The notes below the pieces were generated by a model that had not been told where the DNA came from, made no database searches, and worked only from the letters and a program-made list of their open reading frames with translations. From assembly GCA_937625935.1 (NCBI GenBank), contig OW569393.1, positions 1 to 64,000 on the forward strand: a stretch of 64,000 nt of DNA, written 5' to 3'. Source of the DNA: Tetramitus jugosus. Lineage: Eukaryota; Heterolobosea; Eutetramitea; Acrasida; Vahlkampfiidae. A program made the position numbers and the translations under genes. Shown one piece after another: positions 1-12,160 of this stretch; the first letter of the stretch is position 1, and each line of letters starts with the position of its first letter.

Positions 1-128
<128 letters not shown>

Positions 129-139
129 CCTCCGCGTCC

Positions 140-870
140 AACCCAAACCCAACCCCAAACCCAACCCAACCCAACCCAAACCCAACCCAAACCCAAACCC
201 AAACCCAAACCCAAACCCAAACCCAAACCCAAACCCAAACCCAAACCCAAACCCAAACCCAAACCCAAACCCAAACCCAAACCCAAACCCAAACCCAAAC
301 CCAAACCCAAACCCAAACCCAAACCCAAACCCAAACCCAAACCCAAACCCAAACCCAAACCCAAACCCAAACCCAAACCCAAACCCAAACCCAAACCCAA
401 ACCCAAACCCAAACCCAAACCCAAACCCAAACCCAAACCCAAACCCAAACCCAAACCCAAACCCAAACCCAAACCCAAACCCAAACCCAAACCCAAACCC
501 AAACCCAAACCCAAACCCAAACCCAAACCCAAACCCAAACCCAAACCCAAACCCAAACCCAAACCCAAACCCAAACCCAAACCCAAACCCAAACCCAAAC
601 CCAAACCCAAACCCAAACCCAAACCCAAACCCAAACCCAAACCCAAACCCAAACCCAAACCCAAACCCAAACCCAAACCCAAACCCAAACCCAAACCCAA
701 ACCCAAACCCAAACCCAAACCCAAACCCAAACCCAAACCCAAACCCAAACCCAAACCCAAACCCAAACCCAAACCCAAACCCAAACCCAAACCCAAACCC
801 AAACCCAAACCCAAACCCAAACCCAAACCCAAACCCAAACCCAAACCCAAACCCAAACCCAAACCCAAAC
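140..870. repeat. Telomere repeat array, CCCAAA hexamer (TTTGGG on the G strand)
   Basis: About 120 tandem CCCAAA units, very regular from about 180 onward and irregular at the outer edge (CCCAA and CCCCAAA variants, 140-180). The C-rich strand lies 5' at the left end, which is the expected orientation for a chromosome end. The array stops abruptly at 873, where unique subtelomeric sequence begins. The unit differs from the common TTAGGG. Confidence 0.9.
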
Positions 871-873
871 CCC

Positions 874-1310
874 AGAATTTCATATCGAAAAGTCTCGGAA
901 CAGATATAATATCTGATTCTACCGTGATTGTTCGATAAAAACTGTCGATTACATTCAGAGAAACGCAAAATCAAGTCAGTCAAAATTTCAGAAAAAACAA
1001 GTCATAAGACATCAAGTCAAAAAATATAGTTAGCAGGAAATCATGTTAAAAATGATCAAATAAGGTCCCAATACTCTGATCCAAAACAAAGAAATCATGT
1101 TTCACTCGTACATCTTATCCCCATTACAGGACCAAAATCGACTGAAATCTGTTGCAGTTTTAATACTGTTGCCGATAAAAATCTGTTAAATACAGCACAG
1201 ATGTATCGGCTCTACGAGCCGATAAAGCTCAAATCGAGTTGAAAACCACGCTAATCTCTTCGTCTAAGCTAGCTGAACCTCCTAGAGCAATAAAAAATCT
1301 CAAAAAAAAA
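874..1310. repeat. Subtelomeric direct repeat, copy 1
   Basis: Starts AGAATTTCATATCGAAA directly against the telomere array and runs to an A-rich stretch. A second copy lies 1,008 bp further in (1882-2312), with roughly 85 percent identity by eye and small indels. No convincing open reading frame is present. It contains a short perfect hairpin at 1205-1223. Confidence 0.85.
1205..1223. other. Perfect 8-bp hairpin in subtelomeric repeat
   Basis: ATCGGCTC, loop TAC, then GAGCCGAT. The second repeat copy has it at 2211-2229 with one C-to-T change that still allows a G-U pair in RNA. The structure therefore survives divergence between copies. Its function is unknown. Confidence 0.6.
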
Positions 1311-1881
1311 ATTACCATATAAGGAAATCGTTTCCTTAGGTTGGGGAATCCTGGATGTATCCCCAAACCCTACCCCAACCCTTCACTTCTTTATCAAAAA
1401 TCAAAAATTTCATCCAAATTCAAAACAGAATCGATCTACCATCTAAAATCTGGTCAAACAAGATAAATGAAAGTTAACACCACTCAGTCCATTTCTATTT
1501 CCATCTTTTGACCTTCACTCCTTTGTTTTTGTCGAAAACAGAAATCTTCTTATCAAAGGCTCAACATCTGAAAGGATTAGAGGCAATCAAGTGAGTCAAT
1601 ACACGTTTAATGAGTAATCATTTCTGTTTGTCTTCAGTTATGACGGGTTGGGTCTGGGTATTCAACTCTGCATTCAAGAACAATCTAAAATTTGAGGTCT
1701 CATTCTGTCAGGCTAATCTCTCTCAGAAGAAGACTTTTTTCAAGACTCTCAGTCTATTACATTCATAAATCTGAATTTTCATTTAGAAAAAGCTCGTACT
1801 GTGGATTTCTGAAGGGTTGAGTCTGACATTTCAAATACAAAGTCGATTCAAATTTGAAACTTCACTATTTCAGCGTCGTTC
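1311..1881. other. Spacer between the two subtelomeric repeats
   Basis: No gene seen. It holds an 8-bp hairpin (1320-1327 with 1331-1338, loop TCG) that begins a block of about 45 bp shared with 21,561-21,605. Degenerate telomere-like CCCCAAACCC lies at 1361-1382. On the minus strand the shared block encodes a short peptide tail that ends at the same stop as the 84-codon ORF at 21.6 kb, so this may be a fragment of that gene. Confidence 0.5.
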
Positions 1882-2312
1882 AGAATTTCATATCGAAAGT
1901 CTCAATAATAGATAAAATATCTGACTCTAACGTGATTAATTGATAAAAACTGTCGATTCCATTCAGAGAAACGCAAAATCAAGTCAGTCAAAATTTCAGA
2001 AATCAAGTCATAAGATATCAAGTCAAAAAATACCGCTAGTAGGAAATCATGTTAAAAATGATTAAATAATGTCCCAATACTCTGATCCAAAACAAAGAAA
2101 TCATGATTCACTCGTACGTCTTACCCCCAGTATAGAATCAAAGTCATCTAAAATCTGTTGCAGTTTTATCACTGTTACCGATAAAAATATGATAAATATA
2201 GCACAGATATATCGGCTCTACGAGCTGATAAAGCTCCAATAGAGTTGAAAATTACACCAAACTCTTCAACTCAGTCAGTTGAAGCTTTTAGAGCAGTAAA
2301 AAATCTCAAAAA
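1882..2312. repeat. Subtelomeric direct repeat, copy 2
   Basis: Diverged duplicate of 874-1310 in the same orientation. It ends in a similar A-rich sequence and is followed 55 bp later by an internal telomere block. The arrangement suggests repeated additions of a repeat-plus-telomere unit at this chromosome end. Confidence 0.85.
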
Positions 2313-2367
2313 ACAACCTGCCTAAAAAGGAAACGTTTAAAAAAGCAGGTTATTTAAATACTGCGTA

Positions 2368-2397
2368 CCCCAAACCCAAACCCAAACCCAAACCCCC
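2368..2397. repeat. Interstitial telomere repeat block
   Basis: Four to five CCCAAA units embedded in unique sequence, in the same orientation as the terminal array. Such blocks usually mark a former chromosome end that was later extended or repaired. Confidence 0.85.
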
Positions 2398-3239
2398 GTT
2401 GTCCATCATCAAAAAACCATCCACAAAGTCAGGATCCTGGTCTTGTTTCTACAAAATTTTATTGTACAACTTACTGTATCGCTCCATCTTGTTGGTTTTT
2501 GTCGGTTGGATACAACTCAATTCAGTCCACCGAAAATAGTTCATATGAATAATGTTCCACAACCTGGAGTTTATGAACTGACATGTCAGTTGATCCTCTC
2601 ATGTTTTTTGCTTGTTGTTCTTGTTGTAGGTATTGTATTCCATACGTGAAGGAGAACCAACCAGTGTCACAACAAAAGCACTACAATAAGTCCTACCCAA
2701 ACCCAATCCAAGACAAATTGTTTGTCATCAAACGATTGCTCATGCCCTCCGGAAGAAACTGACCTTTCAAACCAACAGGCTTTGGATGCCTTCTTTTTCA
2801 ACACTTGATTGATGAGCTGTTCATGATTGGCTTTGTTGCCCAAGGCGAAGAATTGAGCGGTCAATCAAACAAGGCATGGCCACTAACTAGAGCAAACGAG
2901 GCAAATCCAATCATCACAGGATAGTGGAAACAGATTACAAGCGTGACACAAGGTGTTCCTTCATTGCAGTTTGGTTGGATCGGCTCAACTTGTTCAAGAA
3001 CCTGAAGCTCCAAAAGCTACAACACGACTTGGTGAAAGAGACCAAGCATTGGAGCGCAACAGATGACATTAATTGATGAGGTGTAATTGATGTTCTCCCT
3101 CGATGGATATAATGATCTTTATTGAATGCAACCCTATTCATCCCCATACATATTAATTGCCCAATACTCAATGTATTGAACAAATTTGATCATTACTGTC
3201 AGATAATTTTGAGGGGGAGTTAACTCTAATAATCATTAG
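2398..3239. other. Subtelomeric sequence without a recognisable gene
   Basis: Only short open frames occur (68 codons at 2443 plus; 65 and 82 codons on the minus strand). None has a recognisable domain or a convincing start. It may be further debris of the retroelement relic to the right. Confidence 0.4.
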
Positions 3240-4240
3240 AATGCACTTCCTCTCCACCCAATTATTCACTTGTTGGTTGCTGTTCTTGTTCTCTGTGCTC
3301 GCCTATAAGCTTGTTACGAACATGGCCATCAATATTCTTCAACAAACTTACTCGGTACGAGCGTGCAGGTGTGTAGCCAATAGGATGCTCATCCCAAGGA
3401 GGAATACATTCAACTTTGCATGTTGAATTTGCTGCTCGTCCAACAATCTTTACCAATGGGTATCAGTTTTCACCTAGTATTCTGCTGGTCGGTGTAACAC
3501 CTTTGATGAATGAATAATCTCCTGGCTCGATGAATACTCTTTGAGATATACGCTTGGCGTGTTGCTTGATACTTTCATCTGCGGCTTTCTTTTGCAACTC
3601 TCAATATGTCTTCACAGCAAGGACTGTCTCCATGGGAGTAGTGCTTCTACACTTAGCAATGGCATTGTTAGGAGTGTCTTTTAAAGTGAAGTGGTCCGAT
3701 TGATTGTAGGCTCTTACCGTAGTTTGAAGATGACTTGCGATTCTTCCACCTTGTTGCTTGATTCTTGAATTAATGATATCCTTGATTGTAAGATGTACCC
3801 TCTCAACTACAACTTGTATCTTGTGATTGAGGATGACGAGGGCTACCATTGATAATCAAACCTCCTTTGTTGGACACAAACTTTACCATTGTCACAACCA
3901 ACAATAGTAAGAGTTGTGATTCCAAACGCCTGTATTGCTTCTTCCAAAACACTCTACAACTGTTTCTGCAGTACGGTCTTGTACTTGTTTCATGAACAAG
4001 TATTTAGTGAAGTCGATTACACTAAACACTGTTACAATCTGAGGATCTTCTGCACTCCTCATGAATGTAAAAGAACGTAAAATCCATTACTACCCGTTGG
4101 AATGGGTATGATGTAAGAATTGGCACAGTAGTTTCTTCTTGACTAACTGTTTCTCTTGTTCCGTCACTAAGGCAGTCTTATTCAGAATAATTCTATCTGC
4201 AAGCTTGCTCAACACTCTCATTCTCTACTCCATCTGATTA
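3240..4240 (-). pseudogene. Retroelement integrase relic, Ty3/gypsy-like
   Basis: Read on the minus strand with at least three frame changes, this stretch gives integrase core features in order. A PFQRVVMDF block lies near 4090, VIDFTKYLFMKQVQDRTAE near 3980, and an IVGCDNGK block with the second catalytic Asp near 3890. VERVHLTIKD with the catalytic Glu and an AYNQSDHFTLKDTP block follow at 3601-3849, and a post-core segment ending in GRAANSTCKVE at 3262-3456. The order and spacing match the D,D35E retroviral integrase family. Frameshifts and stops make it a dead copy. Long terminal repeats were not identified. Confidence 0.7.
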
Positions 4241-5081
4241 TGATCTCCCATAGCTCAGGTGATATCTGATACAACTTGATTCCCTTGTTGGATGACGAGA
4301 ATTGAAAATGACCATCATTGGCACCATGATCAACCAGTTTTTGAAATCACTCAAAAACTGAAAGGTATCCCTGCCGTCTTTCTGCAGGACCCATCTCAAT
4401 ATCAAACCATCGAGTGTTGTCATACAAACCCTAAGACCGGGAGTCAATCGTTCCCCTGTTTTATTGTCGCAAGGTCTTGAGACCCTAACAATGAAGATCC
4501 AAACAAGAAATCCAAACTCGCAACGGCTTCGCCTCCAAAACCCCCAACAAACCTCTGAGTGCTATCATTTGAAAGCTTCTGGAGTCTCCCTACTGTCAAA
4601 GTTGATTGTGTGGTCGATGGAATCCCAGGTGATTGTCATACATCAAACCTTTGAAGTTGGAACAGTACTGGAATCGATCTTTTTAGCAATAAGTACACTT
4701 CAACCAACATACCCCCGTTCACTAGCTTGCTCATGCACAACTAAATACGTGTATTGTGCGAAAAACTCGTTGTTGATTCTTTCTGTTGCGTTGCCCAACC
4801 AAAGACAGCCAACCTGATGAAGAAATGAAAGAATTGGTCGCTCAAATCAGACAGGACAAGGGAGAAAAAAGTATCGTGATCTCCAAACAAGGTCTACCAT
4901 TACTGAGTAAAGCACGACCCATTGTTTCACACAACAATCATGGCACCAGTTTTCAAAGTGAATGCACCACCGGTTCGTTGGATGTCAAAGTGATTACACC
5001 ACAACCATCAGACCAATTACAATAAACCTCACAATTTGGACCATCGTATTCAGAACTAGATCTCATGTCACCTATAATTGT
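4241..5081. other. Probable decayed upstream part of the retroelement
   Basis: Short open frames on both strands (69 codons minus at 4238-4447; 117 and 79 codons plus at 4464-5025) have no domain I can name. By position this would be the reverse transcriptase/RNase H side of the integrase relic, but no YxDD box was found. Confidence 0.3.
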
Positions 5082-8000
5082 TTAGAAGTTTTCACTCCTC
5101 TTCTTTATTTTGTCCAATTCTGTTGTTATTTCTTTAAATGATGGACGCTTGGTTGCATCTGCACTCCAACATCGTGTGGCAATGGAGTAAAAATCTTGCA
5201 CAATGGAAGGAATGTCGGACGAAGGCATGTTCGTTGTGTTACTCTTTGAGAAGAAGTCCAAAAGTTCTTGAGAGTCATTTGATGGTATTGGTGGTCTCAA
5301 TCCTCTCACAATATCCAATCCAAGAGTAAATACTGATGAGTATGAATGCTGGGAATAGGGAGCATCCAAGATAAAAATTTCATGCATAATAATCCCAAAA
5401 CTGTAAGTGTCACACGTTTCATCATGTTCTCGATGTGTCAAAAGTTCTGGAGCACAGTACTCGATTGTTCCGTAGGATCTCCCGATTGTAAAAGAAGTAT
5501 CAGTGCTCTTACTCAAACCAAAGTCACATATTCTGACATGATAATTCTCACCCAATAAAATATTCTGTGGCTTCAAGTCTCTGTGAACAATTCGAGGACT
5601 TCTTCCATGCAAATAAGCCATTGTATCTGCAATCTGACATAAGATATTCATCTTCTGATCAAAAGGTTTGAGAGAGACATTGCTTGAATGAAGCACTTTG
5701 TCCAAACTCCCATTCACAGCGAATTCCGTTATCAAAAACTTGTCTCCATTATCATTAGAAGAATATCCATACAAGTAGAGAATATTTGGATGACGCAAAC
5801 TCTGAAGAATTGAAACTTCTTTGACAAAAGATTCATCATCCGATACTTTCATCTTTTTCACAGCCACAGCGTTACTTTTCCACTCTCCTTTGAATACAAT
5901 ACCGAATGCTCCTTCCGAGATACGACTGATCAATTTAATATCTCTCAAATCAATGAAAAAATCTCCTCTTTCAAATGAAGCAACTTCATAATCGCTCATC
6001 TCCTCCAATAAACATGCACGCAATTCTGATTTCATTCTTTCATCTTTTCTTCTTCTTCTGATCAATACTCCAATCACGATAGTGGAAACAACAAGAGACA
6101 CACCCAAAAGAACTCCGAAGATCACTAATATCCATAGGAGTTTCAGATTAGAGCCACATGTGTCACCATGATATCCATATTCACAAAAACACTTGTTAGG
6201 ATTTCGACAGATTCCATGTGATGAACAAACTTTTGTGTCTACACTTGAGTATCCATGGCAAATTGGATAGGAACAATTCAGTCCGGAGAATCCTTCATTA
6301 CATTCACACTTATTGAAATCAACACACACTCCATTTCCAGAGCAGACTCTTGTTTCATCCTCGCGTTCTATATCATAGCAGTTGAAAAGATCACACTCTT
6401 TACCAAAATACCCTTGCTCACATAGGACTCCAAGGAATCCCATGGTGTCCATGCCGAGGAATAAACTCGTTATGCTATGCTCGGGGTCAACATTACTCGT
6501 GCTGACCCAAGTTGAATAGTTACCTCGAACATCCCAATAACCTACCTTTCCATCCTTGGTTAGAGCGATCATATAATCATCATTCACGACGAATTGAGAT
6601 ACTGCTTTCCCATTCAACAACCCATTCATGCTCAATCTTGCAGGTCGATTCTCAAACGGTATCGGAATACCAAAATCACTTAAACCCCAAGAGTATATTT
6701 GATCATCACTTGTCAAAATCGTTGTGTGAACTTCCCCTGCAGTCATATGCGTTATGTTTTTATCTTTCAAAAGGTCATTCTTGTCAACTTCGTGTGGAAA
6801 TGTTCTATACTCGTTTATGCCAATCTTAAGCATGCCACAGGAATTGAGACCCCAGACGTAAAGCATTCCATCACTCGACAAAGCGACTGTGTGGTAAGAA
6901 CCTGCTGCAACTTGTACTATCCTCTTATCCTTCAACTGACCTTTCATCACCACTGAAACTGGGAGCCTTCTGGTTCGAGTTGTTTCATCTCCAAGTTCGC
7001 CTTCGGAATTGTATCCCCAAGAATACATCTTACCATCGTTCGCGATCGAAACAACATGCCAGCTCCCTGTGACAACTTTAGTAATCGTCTTACCGCCCAA
7101 CACACCACCCATGAAAACAGCCACAGGTTGATGTCTCTCTTGATATGAACCATCGCCAATCTGTCCGTATATATTCGATCCCCATGAATACAGCATTCCA
7201 TCCTCAGACCTTGCTAATACAAAGAAGGAACCTAACGTGACTTGTGTAATGATCTTTTCATTCAAAATTCCTCTTTTGTCAACCATCTCGGGAAAATTTT
7301 TTGAATTCCTCGTACCATCTCCAACTTGGCCTGCAGTATTTGATCCCCAAGAATACATATTTCCATCTTTCGTCAAAGCAACATATTGTTCGGGAGATTG
7401 TCTTGCTACGATACTTGTAATTGTCTTCCCATTCAATGCACCGTTCATGCCAATTGCAATTGGTTTATGTCGATCCACTTTCGTACCGTCTCCTAGTTGT
7501 CCATCTTCATTCTTCCCCATTGAATAACTCTTTCCTTTACTTGTCAGTATCATGGTATGAGCTTCTCCCGCCACAATTTGAGTAATTGAATCATTTAATT
7601 CATTATTAATGTTTAGAAGAGTAGGATAGCAGTGATCCCTGCTTGTGTGCCGACCAAGTTGACCTTCCTGGGCATTACCCCAACCATACAAGAGACCATC
7701 ACTCGTCAGGGCTAGAGTGTGATATCCTCCAGCTGCAATTTGTACTACAGTTTTTTCAGATAACTCACCACTCATTTTAACTGCAACTGGTGCCATTTCA
7801 TCTTGATAAGAACCGTTACCCAACTGGCCAAATCTATTCGAACCCCAGCTATAAATCTTTGAATCATTCGTTAGCATGACTGTGTGGAAATATCCGACAG
7901 CAATCTGAGTAACAATATTACCCTGTAAACGGCTCATATCGACAGCAACAGGAATCAGTGGGTTTTTTTTTGGTCACCAGCTACACTTTCATCTCCCCAA

Positions 8001-8806
8001 TAATACACTGTGCCACCACTCGTTAAAGCAACTGAATGATAAGTACTTGCAGCAACTTGAATAACCATCTTTCCTCTCAATGCACTCATATTCACAGCAA
8101 CCGCCACGAGCGAGTCCTTTGTGTTCCCTACTCCAAGCTGTCCCGAAAAATTATTTCCCCATGCAAAGATTCTGCCATCGTTCGTCAGTGCGAGTGAATG
8201 AGACTCGCCGGCTGAAACCTGAGTAATAACAGTACCATTCAATGCACCCTCCATAAAAACAGATACAGGACGGTTTTGATACTCCCGCGTTTGATCACCC
8301 AACTGACCAGCTTGATTCAAACCCCAGGCATACAACTTCCCGTCTCTCCTCAAAATTAAATTGTGATTGCGACCACAACTTAATTGAGAAACTGGATGGT
8401 GTGTGGGGAGATATGTATCGATATTAGAAGGCAAAGATCGACTAATGAATGTTTCATCACCCAGTTGACCATAATCATTACTTCCCCATGCATAGACCAG
8501 AGTTTTATCTTCCTGTCGGCCAACTGCAACAGAGTGAGATTGTCCTGCAGAGATCAATGTGATATTGACCTTGTGAAAAAATAAACTGACCCAATCGGTA
8601 GGCATTGCTTCAGGAGGGGGGATTCCAGATGTCGCCACCCGTTTATCCCACGAGTAAACAACAGAGGATGCAATTCTTTTTCGTTCAACTTCTGCACGTA
8701 CATGATTGACGACATGCAACAAGAGCAATAATAAAATGATGAACAAGGGAGTAGATAGAAACAACCCCGTTTGATTCATCTTTTGGTGAATTTGTGGTTG
8801 TGACAT
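5082..8806 (-). CDS. RCC1-repeat / EGF / transmembrane receptor-like protein kinase (apparent frameshift)
   Basis: One gene, seen as two frames (8806-7955 and 7937-5082). The N-terminus has a signal peptide (a Leu/Ile-rich stretch ending near VNHVRA). About nine to ten RCC1-type repeats follow (YAWGSNDYGQLGD and similar), then two or three EGF-like Cys clusters, one transmembrane segment and a cytoplasmic kinase domain of about 285 residues. The kinase has a G-loop (SEGAFGIVFKG), VAVKKMK lysine, HRDLKPQN, DFG and a CAPELL block, so it looks active and TKL-like. The frames meet at a run of nine A on the coding strand (T at 7963-7971); one added base or two removed bases rejoins the RCC1 repeat in register. 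A homopolymer sequencing error is likelier than a true lesion. Predicted role: surface receptor sensing an extracellular ligand. The ligand is unknown. Confidence 0.85.
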
Positions 8807-9273
8807 TTTTTCAACCGTGACACTTCCATTTCATCGTCCTTGTTCCAACTGCGGAAAAATAGTTTTGCCCGCCACGTCCACTTCTGAATTTGTACAAATA
8901 CCACGAACTTAAGTTCGTGCTCTGTTGCAGACAAAACAGAGACACCTTTGGTGAAGCAGAACATAAAACATTCTGCTTGCTACGTTATCAACAAGACATC
9001 CCCATCTTTGATCTGATATCTCCTAACAATATTGTCATCTACCGCCGATTTAGACTTTTTGTGAGAGACCGCTGTTGGATCAGCGAGTGAATCACTATTT
9101 GATTGGAGAGCGACATCACCCACACTCCACAAACAATTGTCCTTGAAGCAGAATTTAAACAGAGAAAGCTCATCAGAGTTCATCAGTGATGAACATTCAG
9201 CGAATCCCTCAATCCCTCTAGCGTATTATACTCAGGATGATTTCTGATCTGTGATTGAATCTGGGTCCAAAAG
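8807..9273. other. Spacer upstream of the receptor kinase
   Basis: No gene recognised. It should contain the promoter and 5' leader of the minus-strand receptor gene. The open frames at 8890-9183 lack domains. Confidence 0.4.
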
Positions 9274-9573
9274 TCATTCATCAGTCTCATCATTTTTGAA
9301 TATCCATTTCAATTGTTTAGATTCATCGTAGATCAAATCGCCCACAGACATGCCATGATAACCTTTTTCACATTTCCTGAATCGAAAATTATGAGCATCA
9401 ATATATTTGTCTTGCAATCAGAGGTTGTCCAGTTTGGCTGCCACTTTCTGCTGTTGCTTCTTGGGGCAAGTCCGGCCACTCTCTAGACTCAACAACTCTA
9501 ATTCTGTCTGTGGCGAAATCAGGATAAAGGGCATTGAATCAAAATTGGGCTTCTGTGGCTTTGGCCTGCTCAT
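9274..9573 (-). pseudogene. Broken unknown gene with in-frame TGA
   Basis: From the ATG at 9573 the minus frame reads about 50 codons, meets TGA at 9418-9420, then continues in the same frame for 47 protein-like codons (DKYIDAHNFRFRKCEKGYHG) to a final TGA at 9274-9276. Continuation of a plausible protein after the stop suggests one gene with a nonsense mutation. No family is recognised. The TPR pseudogene upstream shares its strand. Confidence 0.45.
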
Positions 9574-9804
9574 CCATCTCTTCCATCTCCTCCACTGTTA
9601 TTGAATCATCGAGAGGAGTCATTACTTTCTGGCAATCTTGATTGTTGCTCATTGTGTTGGTGTTTGTGTTCAAGTTGCTCATTCCAATGGAGAAAGACTT
9701 TTCACTTAGAGATTTGGACATCCAAAAAGTCACCATGCAAATCAACATTTGGCTCAATCATTCGCGCTTTCAAGAATCATTGCCAACGAGTGCTATCCAA
9801 TGCC

Positions 9805-10368
9805 CTATACCAACCACATCGCATTGATATTTTCCAAAATCATCATTTCGGCACGCGACTTATTAATAAGGGAATGCCCAGTGATCAACTGTGTCACGAT
9901 CCTGATATCCTTCGAAAGCATTCCCTTCCACTGCAGAACAAATTGCTTCCACTCGTCGTAGCATAGAGAGATATTGTAGTAAACCGCATAATGATTTGCT
10001 CGTAATGTATCCATTTTGTGAAAGTCCATCAATGCCTCCATGTATTTTTGCTCCTCGATATACATGACTGCTCTACCAAACAATGCATCAGTGTTTGATG
10101 GGTGGTATTCCAATGATTTGTTAAAGTCATCCATTGAATTCTGTATTTTGCCTCTGACAGCGTACAATACAGATAATAGCAGGTCACGTTCTGGGATATC
10201 ACCAAACGACTCAGCTTCTGCTATAAAAGCATGTAGATATCGATTGACGGTTTATCGAATAGCGTTGCTAACATTATCTCTGTGTCTCTGGAGTTGCTCG
10301 TACTCTCTAACAACACGATCTCTTCTTCTTTTCATTACTCGTTGTTTCGCTCCGTGTTCGAACACCAT
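9805..10368 (-). pseudogene. TPR-repeat protein with premature TAA
   Basis: From the ATG at 10,368 a charged helical N-terminus reads to an in-frame TAA at 10,252-10,254. The same frame then continues through two to three tetratricopeptide repeats (DDFNKSLEYHPSNTDALFGR, EEQKYMEALMDFHKM) to the stop at 9805. A CAA-to-TAA change would explain the lesion. TPR proteins act as protein-binding scaffolds; no partner can be named. It lies in the transition between the receptor gene and the virus-like island. Confidence 0.65.
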
Positions 10369-10448
10369 ATGGAGTAATAGAGGAACAAAAAACTGAATGT
10401 CAGTTTACAATGTGGTACTGATGATGTTGACGATTGTAATCCAACAAT

Positions 10449-10462
10449 GAAAACGCGTTTTC
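10449..10462. promoter_or_regulatory. Palindrome GAAAACGCGTTTTC, copy 1
   Basis: A perfect 14-bp palindrome centred on the ACGCGT core. It is followed by TTTTTACGACTGGTGAGTGT, which recurs almost exactly after the copy at 12,161. It lies beyond the 3' end of the minus-strand F-box gene. The core equals the fungal MCB element, bound by MBF at replication genes. Confidence 0.7.
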
Positions 10463-10526
10463 GCTTTTTACGACTGGTGAGTGTCGAATAGAAACTCTAT
10501 GGAGATATTACATGACTGATTAATAT

Positions 10527-11162
10527 CTAATCATACAAGTCTAAAAAGCCTTTAAACTCAATACATAAATGTACTCTACTATGTGACTGTATAAACCATA
10601 GTGTATGAGGTCGTTGTCTGTACAGTGTAGATCCCATATGAAATACTCTATCCTCTAGATTTGCAACTACACCTCTCACAGCTAATGAGAGTATAGATAA
10701 GATTTCAATCTTGATCTCTCGTCTGATCTGTTCATTTGGTAGAATTGACAATAAGCTCTCATCGAAAACCTCTGTATTACGAGCATGCCATTTCTCGGCT
10801 GGTGCGTTGAACTCTATGGCATCAAGTAACTCATCTGATGGTTCAAATATATTCACTTCTGAATGTCTGTGATACACATCGTTGAAACTATGATATCTTG
10901 ATATTCTGTGTCTCATCAACAGAGTTCTGATTGCATACATGTTCCATCTGTTACAAACTGAACGTATCAGATGAATATCAATGAGTGGAAGATATAACAT
11001 GATGTGTAGTATCAGAGAACGAGGTAATATATCATCACCACTCGATTTTGTCACCACTTGACTTGAACTGATACGCTTTGTAGTTCTGAATGACACTCGA
11101 TAATGCATACATTCTATTGCACTTTGATCGAACTGTGGTGTGATTGTTGTCCTTGTGAACAT
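10527..11162 (-). CDS. F-box protein
   Basis: 211 residues from the ATG at 11,162, chosen over an upstream GTG because the sequence before it looks like an A/C-rich leader. An F-box-like segment lies at about residues 37-70 (LPRSLILHIMLYLP followed by VCNRW). The rest is helical with no recognised repeat. F-box proteins link substrates to SCF ubiquitin ligases through Skp1, and F-box genes are common in amoebae and in large DNA viruses of protists. The gene is intact although its right-hand neighbours are damaged. Confidence 0.7.
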   Translation of the reverse strand: MFTRTTITPQFDQSAIECMHYRVSFRTTKRISSSQVVTKSSGDDILPRSLILHIMLYLPLIDIHLIRSVCNRWNMYAIRTLLMRHRISRYHSFNDVYHRHSEVNIFEPSDELLDAIEFNAPAEKWHARNTEVFDESLLSILPNEQIRREIKIEILSILSLAVRGVVANLEDRVFHMGSTLYRQRPHTLWFIQSHSRVHLCIEFKGFLDLYD

Positions 11163-11362
11163 GATGTCTTGTGTTGTTGCTTGAGTTGTTTTTTGCTTTG
11201 ATGACAGGAGAATTGCGTGTTTTTTATGTTGTAAACCCAAAACAAAATGATACCTGAACCCACAGGAACTTTTTGTGCGAATGACAGTGAAGATTGGAGA
11301 CGAATATCTACCGTTGACCACTATGGGTACTTCAAAGGACCAGCACGTATTACTACTACCTG

Positions 11363-11866
11363 ATGAAAAGTATGCATGCTCGTCATGAACCCATACTCTA
11401 CGAAGTGCTCATAGACGGCGTGAATATATGCTGTGATGGATTGTCTCAAGTTGTCGAGCCTCGTCATTGGTGTTGTGAAGACGCGCTACTATCATTTGAT
11501 AAGGACACGTATCTTGTGTTCGCGAACAAACCTGAAGGAATAAGCATCGAGGTGATTTACCACTCAATCTTATCGTTAAGCGATGAGACGGATGAAGACC
11601 CTGTTCAAGACCCTTTACCATTCGAAGAAGTCAATAAAGTAGTCGAGAGATGCACTGAAGGAGTGACATATGAGAGTGCCAATGTGTTACATGAACCAGA
11701 TAATGTGGGTATAGTTAAAATTGGGTGTCATAGCAGACAGACTTTCTTTGAAGCAGCGGGAAAGAGTGAAATGTTTGGTGGGGCAGCAGGCGAAGAAAGA
11801 GATGAAAATGCAACACCTGTATTACTACCCTGTGAGACAGCTGAGTTGTACAGACGAGATCAATAA
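11363..11866 (+). CDS. Unrecognised 167-residue protein
   Basis: Starts at ATG 11,363 and has a single uninterrupted frame. It is acidic overall, with a Cys-containing patch (WCCEDALLSFDKDTYLVF) near residues 36-53. There is no signal peptide or membrane segment and I recognise no family. It is divergent from the F-box gene, with about 200 bp between the starts. It belongs to the island marked by AAAACGCGTTTT palindromes, so a viral or mobile origin is possible. Confidence 0.5.
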   Translation: MKSMHARHEPILYEVLIDGVNICCDGLSQVVEPRHWCCEDALLSFDKDTYLVFANKPEGISIEVIYHSILSLSDETDEDPVQDPLPFEEVNKVVERCTEGVTYESANVLHEPDNVGIVKIGCHSRQTFFEAAGKSEMFGGAAGEERDENATPVLLPCETAELYRRDQ

Positions 11867-12160
11867 ATTTGAGACAGTGCAATAACAAACCAACAACAAG
11901 TGCTAATCAGAGTACCAATTAGTGTTGATACAAAGAGTCTAAATATTCTATTAGAGCTACAAGCGTGAGTTATATTATGGCTATTATGTCCTGTACTTGA
12001 TTTGTCATTGTGACGGCTGACTTGATGTGTTCTTTCTCTTATACACCTATTTGTAAAGCAAATCCTTTCCTTCAGGCTCAGGAGTTGAATCATCAATCAG
12101 AGCAATCATTGGCCTTCATTTTGTTTGATGAGTGATTGATGTGCCACAGAGTTTACAATA

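Noticed and set aside
140-870. CRISPR-like or satellite array
   Set aside because: The terminal position, hexamer unit and strand polarity fit a telomere; there are no spacers.
8864-8875. GCCCGCCACG as an E2F site before the receptor kinase
   Set aside because: It does not match the TTTSSCGC core well enough and is isolated.
10040-10396. 118-codon plus ORF opposite the TPR pseudogene
   Set aside because: The minus strand gives recognisable TPR repeats; the plus frame is a shadow.
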